Translations under genes and position numbers: made by a program
Assembly: GCA_966212505.1 (NCBI GenBank)
Contig: CBIHRS010000010.1
Span: forward strand, 1 to 64,000
Direction: 5' to 3'
Source of the DNA: CAMLIZ01 sp966212505
Lineage (GTDB): Bacteria; Pseudomonadota; Gammaproteobacteria; Burkholderiales; Burkholderiaceae_C
DNA: 64,000 bases
In this document: positions 1 to 6,387 of the stretch, piece by piece
How positions within the stretch are numbered: position 1 is the stretch's first letter
How the letters are laid out: the number at the start of each line of letters is the position of its first letter
The notes under the pieces: model-generated
Told to the model about the DNA's origin: nothing
The model's database searches: none
Seen by the model: the letters and a program-made list of their open reading frames with translations, nothing else

Positions 1-63
1 GTTAGGTGGAAGTGTCAACGAAACTCAAGCAAGCTCCCTGTCCGCTCGATGGAGGTGTTAGGT
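1..63 (-). repeat. Degenerate attC site at window edge
   Basis: The right arm matches the other sites well (CCGCTCGATGGAGG at 42-55, followed by GTTAGGT at 57-63). The left arm with the expected RCCTAACGTTTGACATGAG is absent. In its place a second GTTAGGT stands at 1-7. This may be a decayed site or the junction with another cassette whose remainder lies outside the window. Confidence 0.5.
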
Positions 64-94
64 GCCGGTCGAGACAAGCACGCCGCAAACTGAA

Positions 95-385
95 TCATTG
101 CCCCTCCTGAAGTGAAGCGAGTAGCAACGCAGAGGCGAACTCTCTTGCTTGTTGCTCATTCTGAGCATCAAAAACCTCGTACTGCTCGTTGCAGAGAAAC
201 TCCTTCCAAGAGACAGAAGGATCTGATAACGCATCTTCCAACTCAGACTTGAGCCCGACAAGAGAAGGAGAGTTTGCTATGGCGCGCAGGTACAGCTCTT
301 TAGAAACCTCGGGAGACAGGCCATCTTCTGCATTGAAGATTGTTCGCAATGCATGTGCAATCCGAGCGTAACGCGCTGGGAGCAT
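95..385 (-). CDS. Cassette-borne hypothetical protein (96 aa)
   Basis: I do not recognise this gene. The reading frame is open far upstream through the attC site at 391-468, but the likely start is the ATG at 385, six bases after the GTTAGGT core that opens the cassette; the first residues are MLPARYARIA. The protein is small, soluble-looking, acidic and largely helical, with no signal peptide or membrane segment. It ends 31 bp before the degenerate attC at the window edge. Codon use is less GC-rich than in the chromosomal genes downstream, as expected of an acquired cassette. Function is unknown. Confidence 0.65.
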   Translation of the reverse strand: MLPARYARIAHALRTIFNAEDGLSPEVSKELYLRAIANSPSLVGLKSELEDALSDPSVSWKEFLCNEQYEVFDAQNEQQAREFASALLLASLQEGQ

Positions 386-390
386 GAGGC

Positions 391-468
391 ACCTAACGTT
401 CGACATGAGCGGCGACTGGAGGCAAGCGAAGCTTGCTGGAAGGCGCCCGCTCGATGGAGGGGTTAGGC
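391..468 (-). repeat. attC site (78 bp)
   Basis: Read on the plus strand it starts ACCTAAC (391-397) and ends GTTAGGC (462-468). The centre is a palindrome GCAAGC-GAA-GCTTGC. Outer arms ACATGAGCGG and CCCGCTCGATGG pair imperfectly. The minus-strand stop codon TAA of the next gene lies inside the GTTAGGC end. Confidence 0.88.
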
Positions 469-870
469 ACGTTTGCTCGAACCTGGAAGTCGCCCATCGA
501 CGAGGGCGCGGACCGAACCGCACAAGGCAGAGACGGTGAGGCCTGGGGCAATGAGGATGGTAGTCATCATGTCAAACATCTTCGAGCCTTCAGGCTCGCC
601 TTTGCCGAAGGTAGCGAGCGAGGCGCCCCTCATGAACCCGTACCAAACAGCGGCAGCGGCTATTGAACAAGCAGCGCCCAACAGCCACTGAGCTGGCATT
701 TTGGGCGCCAACCGGTGATGCCAAACAAATATGGAGCCAACTGCCCATATGAGGTACAGGAAGGCACCCGCAACGAAATTGATATCGACTTCAGGAATTG
801 CGACGCTCCCGAGAACCATAGTCCCGGCCAGCGCGCCAAGCCCTGCAGCATCAGCGAGCCATTTGGGCAT
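463..870 (-). CDS. Cassette-borne membrane protein (135 aa)
   Basis: I do not recognise the family. The start ATG at 870 is preceded by a good GAGGAGA ribosome site and lies 25 bp inside the cassette; the frame extends further upstream only by running through the attC. The protein begins MPKWLADAAG and shows four hydrophobic stretches (about residues 8-25, 31-50, 60-78 and 103-124) with short charged loops, so it is predicted to be a small polytopic inner-membrane protein. Its stop codon is the TAA inside the attC core at 462-468. Function is unknown. Confidence 0.7.
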   Translation of the reverse strand: MPKWLADAAGLGALAGTMVLGSVAIPEVDINFVAGAFLYLIWAVGSIFVWHHRLAPKMPAQWLLGAACSIAAAAVWYGFMRGASLATFGKGEPEGSKMFDMMTTILIAPGLTVSALCGSVRALVDGRLPGSSKRA

Positions 871-894
871 GTGAGTCTCCTCGGGTGTATACGG

Positions 895-963
895 GCCTAA
901 CGTTTGACATGAGCGGCATGACCCGGCTTGCCGGGGCATGTCCGCTCGATGGAGGGGTTAGGC
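895..963 (-). repeat. attC site (69 bp)
   Basis: GCCTAAC at 895-901 and GTTAGGC at 957-963 bound the site. The inner stem is CCCGGC-TT-GCCGGG. The arms GTTTGACATGAGCGG and TCCGCTCGATGGAGG match the neighbouring sites. Confidence 0.9.
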
Positions 964-1539
964 CTGTGGATCAAATTGAACCTGCTTCAAAGCGGCAGTC
1001 AACTTGAACGATGCTACAAAACCTACGGCGCCGCCCGCTACCGAGCCGAGGAACACAAGCTTGGGCAAACCTGGTGGCCAGTTCATCGGTGGCGCATACC
1101 CACGCAGGAGCATGCATAGGAGCATAGCAAGGCCGCCCGCAAGAGTTCCGACAATGGCGCCGATAAGCAGACTTTCCGCCCTAACAAAGGAAACGCGAAG
1201 CAAGCCTTTGCGGAAGAAATAGAAAAGCAATCCAGCAAGAAACGCTGGTGGTTCCCCGACGGAGTATGCGATCAGAGCTCCAAACCAGAGCGTTGGGTTC
1301 GACAACTCTGCGAGGTGGCCCGCCTGCACAATTACGAGCAGATAACCGACTGCCGGTCCAAGAATGGCAAAGAATGCAAGAGACCTAAATATGCTGAAGT
1401 GCCTTTCCTGGTTCTCCCTTGCTGGGGCATGGACCGCTGCGACGCCCCAGACACTGTCCCGACCGAGCACGGCGCCGCATGCTTCGCATCTCGAAGCGCC
1501 ACTAGCGACGTGGGAACTGCAATTTGGACAGAAGAGCAT
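958..1539 (-). CDS. Cassette-borne zinc-ribbon membrane protein
   Basis: The 193-residue product begins with a short zinc-ribbon motif: CPNC at residues 4-7 and CEAC at 18-21, the usual CxxC-(10-12)-CxxC spacing. About 30 polar residues follow, then four hydrophobic segments (near 54-75, 84-107, 122-145 and 160-180). This layout, an N-terminal zinc ribbon plus a multi-pass membrane domain, is common among uncharacterised bacterial proteins. The ATG at 1,539 sits directly after the GTTAGGC core that opens the cassette, leaving almost no leader and no clear ribosome site. The stop is the TAA in the next attC. The specific function is unknown. Confidence 0.75.
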   Translation of the reverse strand: MLFCPNCSSHVASGASRCEACGAVLGRDSVWGVAAVHAPARENQERHFSIFRSLAFFAILGPAVGYLLVIVQAGHLAELSNPTLWFGALIAYSVGEPPAFLAGLLFYFFRKGLLRVSFVRAESLLIGAIVGTLAGGLAMLLCMLLRGYAPPMNWPPGLPKLVFLGSVAGGAVGFVASFKLTAALKQVQFDPQA

Positions 1540-1542
1540 AGG

Positions 1543-1620
1543 GCCTAACGTTTGACATGAGGGGCGGCTAACGGCAAGCGAAGCTTGCTGTTAGACGTCC
1601 CCTCGATGGAAGAGTTAGGC
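1543..1620 (-). repeat. attC site (78 bp) with nested core
   Basis: GCCTAAC at 1,543-1,549 and GTTAGGC at 1,614-1,620 bound the site. Inside it a second CTAAC...GTTAG pair flanks the central GCAAGC-GAA-GCTTGC stem, giving a nested palindrome not seen in the sister sites. Confidence 0.88.
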
Positions 1621-2202
1621 TGCGTTCGGCGCACCGCACAAGACGATTGATCGGGCTTCGCCTCGATGGCTGTGCAACACAATGCGCGCGGTAGGGGGCA
1701 GGTTGTGTTTGCGAAGAACGGCGCAAGCCGATGCCTCAAAGGCGGGAGAGTGCAACCGCTCCGGCAAGACGAGAAGAAACGTTGGCTCGGTCGCCGATAG
1801 GCTGAAATCAGCCTCACCCAAGGCCGGGTGCGCTGCTCGCGCCAGCGCGTGAAGTTCGTTGAAGGCTGCATCCCAGTTTGCTCCCTGAGGGCATCGCGCG
1901 CGCCCGCGAAATGTGAGGGCTCGTGCGGAAAGCGTGTTGTACTCGGCTGCGACGTCAGCGGCACGTTGATTCAGCGCGGCATGCCGCTCCGAGACCGGGG
2001 CATCGCTGGTGCCTTCGATCGTTTGGACAAGTACGGAGGGATAGCAGCGCTCGGCGGTAAGCTTACCGACTCCGGGAACGATGCACGCATAGCCGCAAAC
2101 TGAGAGGAAGCGTTGGTGGCCGGCTCGAATATCGGCTTCAAGCATTGCCGTCGGATTGGCGACCTCCACCCAGGCGAGTTCCCTTTCAACGCTTGCCGCC
2201 AC
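1615..2202 (-). CDS. Cassette-borne hypothetical protein, possibly frame-broken
   Basis: The open frame of 195 residues starts at a GTG (2,202) without a convincing ribosome site and ends at the TAA of the attC at 1,614-1,620. A TGA lies a few codons upstream in the same frame. The natural cassette start would be the ATG at 2,315, just after the first GTTAGGC core, but that is in another frame. That frame gives a cysteine-containing start (MSAFRNIDWQCPDAWGIVAC, then CAAC) and runs toward 2,195. The full gene was probably one protein of about 230 residues broken by a one-base shift near 2,190-2,205, or two overlapping genes. I recognise no family. Confidence 0.5.
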   Translation of the reverse strand: MAASVERELAWVEVANPTAMLEADIRAGHQRFLSVCGYACIVPGVGKLTAERCYPSVLVQTIEGTSDAPVSERHAALNQRAADVAAEYNTLSARALTFRGRARCPQGANWDAAFNELHALARAAHPALGEADFSLSATEPTFLLVLPERLHSPAFEASACAVLRKHNLPPTARIVLHSHRGEARSIVLCGAPNAA

Positions 2203-2315
2203 TGCCAGCGATCACAGGCAGCACAGGTCTCTGGTACGACAGTCAAGACGCCTCGGCACGCGACGATGCCCCAAGCATCGGGACATTGCCAGTCGATGTT
2301 CCGGAACGCTGACAT
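2195..2315 (-). other. N-terminal segment of first cassette gene in a different frame
   Basis: The ATG at 2,315 follows the GTTAGGC core at 2,330-2,336 and reads about 40 residues with a CPDAW...C and CAAC cysteine pattern that could bind zinc. The frame stays open to 1,971, but the later part is arginine/serine-rich and resembles an out-of-frame shadow of the 1,615-2,202 frame. I take this segment as the displaced N-terminus of that gene. Confidence 0.45.
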
Positions 2316-2329
2316 GTGGATTCCTAGAG

Positions 2330-2403
2330 GCCTAACGTGTTTTAGAGGACACAACGTGTCCACATTGCCTGTCCATTAACACCCTCCCATCCTGTCGTCT
2401 AAC
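2330..2403 (-). other. Putative attI-like or terminal recombination site
   Basis: On the minus strand the first cassette opens with AAAACACGTTAGGC, which resembles attI core sites (an A-rich stretch followed by GTTAGGC). No palindromic attC partner precedes it. A second GTTAGAC core lies at 2,397-2,403 in the same orientation, and a short inverted repeat GGACAC-AAC-GTGTCC sits at 2,347-2,361. This would be the cassette insertion point if the array is still connected to an integrase. With no intI beside it the assignment is tentative. Confidence 0.4.
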
Positions 2404-2561
2404 ACGCCCATGTCGGCTAAGTCATTGTCAGCGAACAACTGGCAATTGGAAAACCCCTCTTAACGCGGACGTGCAAAGCGGACAAAGGCCACCACCCCAG
2501 GACGGGACGCCGAGCCTCCCCTTTCTTGACACCGCAAACAGCGGCGCATCGAGCCCTGCCG

Positions 2562-3290
2562 CTACAGCACGCCGCGCAGCCGCTCATACCCGCTTCGGCT
2601 CACAGGGATACGCTTACCGCTCTGCAGCCGCACCGCATAGGCATCAGACTCGGTTCGCTCGACCGATTGGATCCGGGTGATGTTCACGAGGAAGCTGCGA
2701 TGCACGCGGACGAACCGGCGTGGATCCAGCTGCGCCTCCAGGTCGGAGATGCGCTGCGGCTTCAAATGATCCTGGCCTGCATGGTGAAAGGCCACGTGGT
2801 CGGCCTGCGCCTGGATGTAGTCGACCTCCTCCAGCGGCAGCACGCGCAGCTGCGCACCGTCGCGCACCAGCACGCGCCGCAGCGGCTCGGCGCTCACCAT
2901 GCGCTCGATGCCGGGAAGTTCCTTGCGCTGGAGCCGGCGCGCCCGGTCCAGCGCCGCATCGAAGCGCTGCTGGCTGAAGGGCTTGAGCAGGTAGTCGACC
3001 GCGTGGAGGTCGAAGGCCTCCAGCGCATGCCGGTCGTAGGCGGTGGTGAAGATCACGCCATGCCGCAGGCCGGTCATCTGCAGCACCTCGAGGCCGGTGA
3101 GCTTGGGCATCTGCACGTCGAGGAAGACGAGGTCGGGGGTTTCATCCTGTATGCAGCGCGCCGCCTCCAGGCCGTTGGCGGCTTCGGCGATCACATGGAC
3201 GTCTGGATGCGCGGCCAGGTACTCGCGCACGAGCGCGCGGGCAAGCGGCTCGTCGTCGGCGATCAGGGCGCGCAAATTCAGGTCTGCCAT
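2562..3290 (-). CDS. LytTR-family response regulator
   Basis: This is a DNA-binding response regulator of the LytTR/AlgR type. The receiver domain (about residues 5-120) has the acidic pair DDE, the phosphoacceptor aspartate in FLDVQMP and the lysine in LLKPF. The C-terminal LytTR domain (about 140-240) reads VHRSFLVN and ends with GYERLRGVL. The chosen start is the ATG at 3,290 (MADLNLRALIADDEP), which overlaps the end of the kinase gene by 13 bp, implying translational coupling; an in-frame start 39 bp upstream lies deeper in the kinase gene and would add a non-conserved leader. It receives phosphate from the kinase at 3,278-4,333 and would act on promoters, possibly its own operon. Confidence 0.92.
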   Translation of the reverse strand: MADLNLRALIADDEPLARALVREYLAAHPDVHVIAEAANGLEAARCIQDETPDLVFLDVQMPKLTGLEVLQMTGLRHGVIFTTAYDRHALEAFDLHAVDYLLKPFSQQRFDAALDRARRLQRKELPGIERMVSAEPLRRVLVRDGAQLRVLPLEEVDYIQAQADHVAFHHAGQDHLKPQRISDLEAQLDPRRFVRVHRSFLVNITRIQSVERTESDAYAVRLQSGKRIPVSRSGYERLRGVL

Positions 3291-4333
3291 GGCAACGACA
3301 TCCTCACCGTGAATCGGCGGTCGGCGCATTCCACTTCCAGGAAGGCCGGCTCCGGCGCATGGACCACCAGCCGCTCCTGCAGCAGGCGCAGCCCCTGGCC
3401 GAGGCCGCTCGCATCGCGCGGTGCCGCGTCCTCCATCGGGTTGGACACGCGCAGCACCAGCCGGTTGCCGGCACGACGCACCTCGATCTCGATCTGCCCG
3501 CCTTCATCCAGCAGGCGGATGCCATGCTTCACGGCATTCTCGACCAGCGGTTGCAGCAGTAGCGGGGGCACCAGCGCCGCCAGGCCATCGGCCTCAGCGT
3601 GGACCACCAGGCTCAGCTTGTCGCCCAGCCGGCGCCGTTCGATCGCGACATAGCGCTCCACGAGCTCGAGCTCTTCTTCGAGGCGGATGCGGTCCATGCC
3701 ATTCGTCGCGAGCGATTGCCGGAAGAACTGCGCGAGGTCGATCGTCATCGCGCGCGCGGCCGCGGGGTCGATGCCGGTCAATGCACTGATGGAGTTGAGG
3801 CTGTTGAACAGGAAGTGGGGATCGACCTGGCTGCGCAGCGCCTGCAGTTCCATCTCTCGCGCATGCAGCTGCGCCCGTGCCTGCAGGTCGGCGGCCTCTT
3901 GTAGCGCGCGCTGCGCCAGCACGGCATCGTGGGCCAGTGCCGAGAGGGCGAACACGAAGCCCAGGGCACCGATGAAGCCGAGCCAGATCGACGGCGGCAG
4001 CACCACGAGCCCCGGGCGGCCGAAGGCCAGGCCGATGGCATTCCACAGCGCGGCGCCCCCGGCCACCAGCAGGGCCAGCACGACCGCCGCCGCAGCCCTG
4101 AGGGCCAGCGCGCTGATCCACCGGGCCGGCTTCAGCGGCCGGCTGCGGCACACGTAGAACGGCGCCAGGGCGGCCAATGCGGTGAGCCAAGCCACCGGCA
4201 GGCAGAACGCGAGCGCCCAGGCCCAGGCCTCGGTGCCGGTCAACACCAGCACGGCAGCCACGGCCATGCCCGCCAGGCTCCAGGCGAGCAGGTAGGCGGC
4301 CAGGCCGCGCAGATGAGTCAGCAGCGGGTGCAC
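3278..4333 (-). CDS. LytS/YehU-type sensor histidine kinase
   Basis: A membrane sensor kinase of 351 residues. Four hydrophobic segments occupy roughly residues 10-135. They are followed by a short coiled linker, then the His_kinase signature HFLFNSLNSIS (phosphoacceptor His near residue 168), and a GHKL ATPase with the N box VENAVKHGI and the ASGLGQGLRLLQERL region. No periplasmic ligand domain is visible, so sensing probably occurs within the membrane. It lies 24 bp downstream of a LiaF-like gene and overlaps its response regulator gene. In LiaFSR systems a LiaF membrane protein restrains the kinase; this three-gene order suggests a comparable envelope-stress circuit with a LytS-type kinase, which is inference. 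Confidence 0.9.
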   Translation of the reverse strand: MHPLLTHLRGLAAYLLAWSLAGMAVAAVLVLTGTEAWAWALAFCLPVAWLTALAALAPFYVCRSRPLKPARWISALALRAAAAVVLALLVAGGAALWNAIGLAFGRPGLVVLPPSIWLGFIGALGFVFALSALAHDAVLAQRALQEAADLQARAQLHAREMELQALRSQVDPHFLFNSLNSISALTGIDPAAARAMTIDLAQFFRQSLATNGMDRIRLEEELELVERYVAIERRRLGDKLSLVVHAEADGLAALVPPLLLQPLVENAVKHGIRLLDEGGQIEIEVRRAGNRLVLRVSNPMEDAAPRDASGLGQGLRLLQERLVVHAPEPAFLEVECADRRFTVRMSLPWQT

Positions 4334-4357
4334 GGGGCGATGCGTCCCTTCCGAACC

Positions 4358-5083
4358 TCAATTCTTGATCTCGACGCCGCCAAAGACCGTCTCGCCGCGC
4401 AGCACGAGGCGATGCTCGGCCGAGGCCGGTGGCACCGTCTTGTCGTCGACCCCACCGAGCGTGGCGCTCATCTGCACCGACACCTGCCAGTGGCGCGGCA
4501 CGCGCAGCTCGATGCCGCTGAACTTGCCGTCGATCGTCAGCGTGGCCTCGGGGCCGGCCATCACGGCCTGGCGCAGATCGAGCTCGACGCCACCGAAGGC
4601 CGCCGAGATCCTGCCGCCCTTGAAGGCGGTGGAGTCGTTCTGCAGCTTGATGGCGCTGAAGCGGGCCTCCACGTCGACCTGGTCGGTGTGCTCGATGGTC
4701 GAGGTCTCGAACTGCCAGTGCCGTCCGCAGGCGCGCGGAAAGAGCCCACGCAGCACGATCGCCACGCCGCCCAGAATGATGGCCACCGGCCACCATTGCC
4801 GCAGGTCGACGTTCACGTGGCCCAGGTTGTGCGCCGTCATCAGCGCGCCGGCGGCGATCAGCACCGTGCCGAACAGGCGGCTCGAAATATGGTGCGACCA
4901 CGCCAGCCGCGCCACGCCCCACACCACGAACACCAGCGGCCAGTAGGTGCGCAGCAGCGGGGTGTCGAACACATGCAGGTTGTCCAGCAGCGCCAGCGCG
5001 CCGATGCCGGCGACCGACAGGCCGAACAGCGCGCGCCGGACGCGGCGGTGGGGCGAATCGAAATACATCGAACGGGATCTCAT
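4358..5083 (-). CDS. LiaF-like membrane protein
   Basis: The 241-residue protein has paired hydrophobic segments in the first 120 residues, arranged as in DUF5668 (short LiaF transmembrane domain: LLDNLHVFD, YWPLVFVVWG, WWPVAIILGG). The C-terminal half is a beta-rich domain with repeated ...FGGVEL, KFSGIELRVP and ETVFGGVEIKN motifs, typical of the cell-wall-active antibiotic response (DUF2154/LiaF C-terminal) fold. The ATG at 5,083 has GGAG eight bases upstream. The frame stays open far upstream, but that part is a shadow of the opposite-strand genes. It heads the operon with the LytS kinase and LytTR regulator, suggesting it modulates the kinase. Confidence 0.82.
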   Translation of the reverse strand: MRSRSMYFDSPHRRVRRALFGLSVAGIGALALLDNLHVFDTPLLRTYWPLVFVVWGVARLAWSHHISSRLFGTVLIAAGALMTAHNLGHVNVDLRQWWPVAIILGGVAIVLRGLFPRACGRHWQFETSTIEHTDQVDVEARFSAIKLQNDSTAFKGGRISAAFGGVELDLRQAVMAGPEATLTIDGKFSGIELRVPRHWQVSVQMSATLGGVDDKTVPPASAEHRLVLRGETVFGGVEIKN

Positions 5084-5209
5084 GGAAAGTGCTCCGGGTG
5101 ACGATGCTGCCATTGGACAGGGGCCAGCGGCATCCGCGGCCGCCTCATCGGCGAATCGACGCCAAACCCCGACGAATCGCCCGCCGGCCCGGCCGTACAC
5201 TGCCACGCG

Positions 5210-5620
5210 ATGGCTCCCGCATCCACCCCGCATCGCCGTCTGCGTGCCGCAGCGGCCCTTGCCGCCGCCGGCTTGCTGCAAGCCCTGGCCTCCATGGCCG
5301 TGCAGGCAGCCCCTGCCCTGCAGGATGCCGGCACCTGGACCCTCGCCAAGGACGGCGAAGGCGCCCCCGCCTGCCGCATCAAGCTCGAGCGCCGGCGTGT
5401 GATCGGTGGCTCCGCGCTGAGCGCGCCGGCGGGCTGCGGCAAGGTCACGCCGAAGGCGGAAGATCTCTACGCCTGGTATCGCAACGCCGGCGGCGAGCTG
5501 GTGATGGCCGATCCGCAGCGCCATGCGGTGCTGGTGTTCCACGCCCTGCCCAACGGCGTGTGGGCCACCGAAGGCAGCGACGACGACCGGCTGCTGCTGC
5601 AACGGGTGCGGGTGCGTTGA
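5210..5620 (+). CDS. Exported AprI/Inh-like protein
   Basis: The 136-residue protein starts with an arginine-rich, alanine-rich signal peptide (cleavage probably after VQAAPA). The mature part of about 100 residues follows the pattern of the AprI/Inh family of periplasmic metalloprotease inhibitors: AGTWTL near its start, one cysteine in CRIKL, GGSALSAPAGC carrying the second cysteine, then LVMADPQRHAVLVF. In that family the two cysteines form a disulfide and the barrel protects the cell from its own secreted alkaline protease. No protease gene is adjacent. The match is by pattern only and could reflect a related small beta-barrel fold. The gene is divergent from the LiaF-like operon. Confidence 0.55.
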   Translation: MAPASTPHRRLRAAAALAAAGLLQALASMAVQAAPALQDAGTWTLAKDGEGAPACRIKLERRRVIGGSALSAPAGCGKVTPKAEDLYAWYRNAGGELVMADPQRHAVLVFHALPNGVWATEGSDDDRLLLQRVRVR

Positions 5621-5744
5621 GTGCGTGACGTAGTTCCCGCGCAATAAGGGTTCCGCGCAGGACACCGGCGGCCGCACTTCGGCGAGAGTCGCATCCCAGC
5701 CGCCGGCAGCATCGGCGCACCAAGAATCCACCGAGGAGACCGTC

Positions 5745-6374
5745 ATGTCCTTTCGTCGTGTCCTGGGCGCGGCCTGCGCCGCCCTATGCCTGGGCGGCAC
5801 CCACGCCGCCCCGCTACCGCCCTCGTCGGGGCCGCTGCAGCTGTCGGCCCCCGGCCAGGCGCCCGTCACGCTTGCGCACCTGCGCACGCTGCCGCCGGAC
5901 ACACCGGTGCGCACCGCGGGCGGCCGCGTCGTCACCGCGCGCCAGATGATCGCGCTCACCGATGCGATCCGCAGCGCAGCCACCAAACAGCGCGTGGCGT
6001 CCGAGACCGGTTTCTCGCGGCCGCAGGGGCCGGCGGTGGCCGAGCTCTCGCGCGGCAGCTACCTGCCGGCAGTACTCACCCGGCCGGACAGCGACGTGGT
6101 GCAGTTGCCCAACGGCCCGAAGATGACCGTGGCCGACCTGAAGCGGCTCGACAACGTGATGCAACGCTGGAAGGGCCGCAGCATCGTGCAGGCGCAGGCC
6201 GGCCGCCCCAACCTCGCAGGGCCGGCAGTGATGGTGCACAACGCCCACGAGCTGCAGGCGCTGCAGAACAAGCCCGACAACACGGTGCTCGAGAACCCGA
6301 AGGGCGTGCGCGTCACGCTGGGCGAGCTGCGCGCGCAGGCCAAGGCCACCGCTGTGCCCAAGCGCGCTCATTGA
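5745..6374 (+). CDS. Exported hypothetical protein (209 aa)
   Basis: I do not recognise the family. The ATG at 5,745 follows a clear GAGGAGA ribosome site. A signal peptide (MSFRRVLGAACAALCLGG, cleavage after THAA) leads a mature protein with no cysteine and no membrane segment. It contains two similar motifs: APVTLAHLRTLPPDTPV near residue 40 and GVRVTLGELRAQ near the C-terminus, with KMTVADLKRLDN between them. This suggests a threefold short helical repeat of the form V-T/A-x-L. It lies 13 bp upstream of the large exported protein at 6,388, so the two are probably co-transcribed and may act together outside the inner membrane. Confidence 0.7.
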   Translation: MSFRRVLGAACAALCLGGTHAAPLPPSSGPLQLSAPGQAPVTLAHLRTLPPDTPVRTAGGRVVTARQMIALTDAIRSAATKQRVASETGFSRPQGPAVAELSRGSYLPAVLTRPDSDVVQLPNGPKMTVADLKRLDNVMQRWKGRSIVQAQAGRPNLAGPAVMVHNAHELQALQNKPDNTVLENPKGVRVTLGELRAQAKATAVPKRAH

Positions 6375-6387
6375 GGAGGACCGCACC

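Larger units (their letters stand above)
1..2403 (-). mobile_element. Integron gene-cassette array (no integrase in view)
   Basis: Four short minus-strand genes are each separated by imperfect palindromes that begin with a 7-base RYYYAAC core (GCCTAAC or ACCTAAC) and end with GTTRRRY (GTTAGGC). This is the hallmark of integron attC sites. Every gene begins just after a GTTAGG core and ends at or just before the next palindrome, so the array is read on the minus strand, away from about 2,336. The sites share arms such as GTTTGACATGAG and CCGCTCGATGGAGG, so they belong to one attC family, as is usual in chromosomal integrons. Base composition is lower in GC than the downstream chromosome. No tyrosine-recombinase intI gene is seen on either strand up to the next gene at 2,562. 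The array is therefore either integrase-less (a CALIN-type cluster) or has its integrase beyond the left edge. Confidence 0.88.

Noticed and set aside
2404..2561. Integrase gene remnant next to the cassette array
   Set aside because: The gap holds no open frame with tyrosine-recombinase motifs on either strand; short coding frames there are composition artefacts.
2526..3653. Long plus-strand open frames opposite the LytTR and kinase genes, and similar very long antisense frames throughout (for example 59,847-63,797 and 13,220-16,255)
   Set aside because: They are His/Arg/Gly/Ala-rich shadows caused by GC3 bias. The opposite strand carries recognisable domains and ribosome sites.
4358..5986. 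Longer start for the LiaF-like gene (up to 5,986)
   Set aside because: The extra region runs antisense through two exported-protein genes and lacks a ribosome site, while the ATG at 5,083 has a good one.
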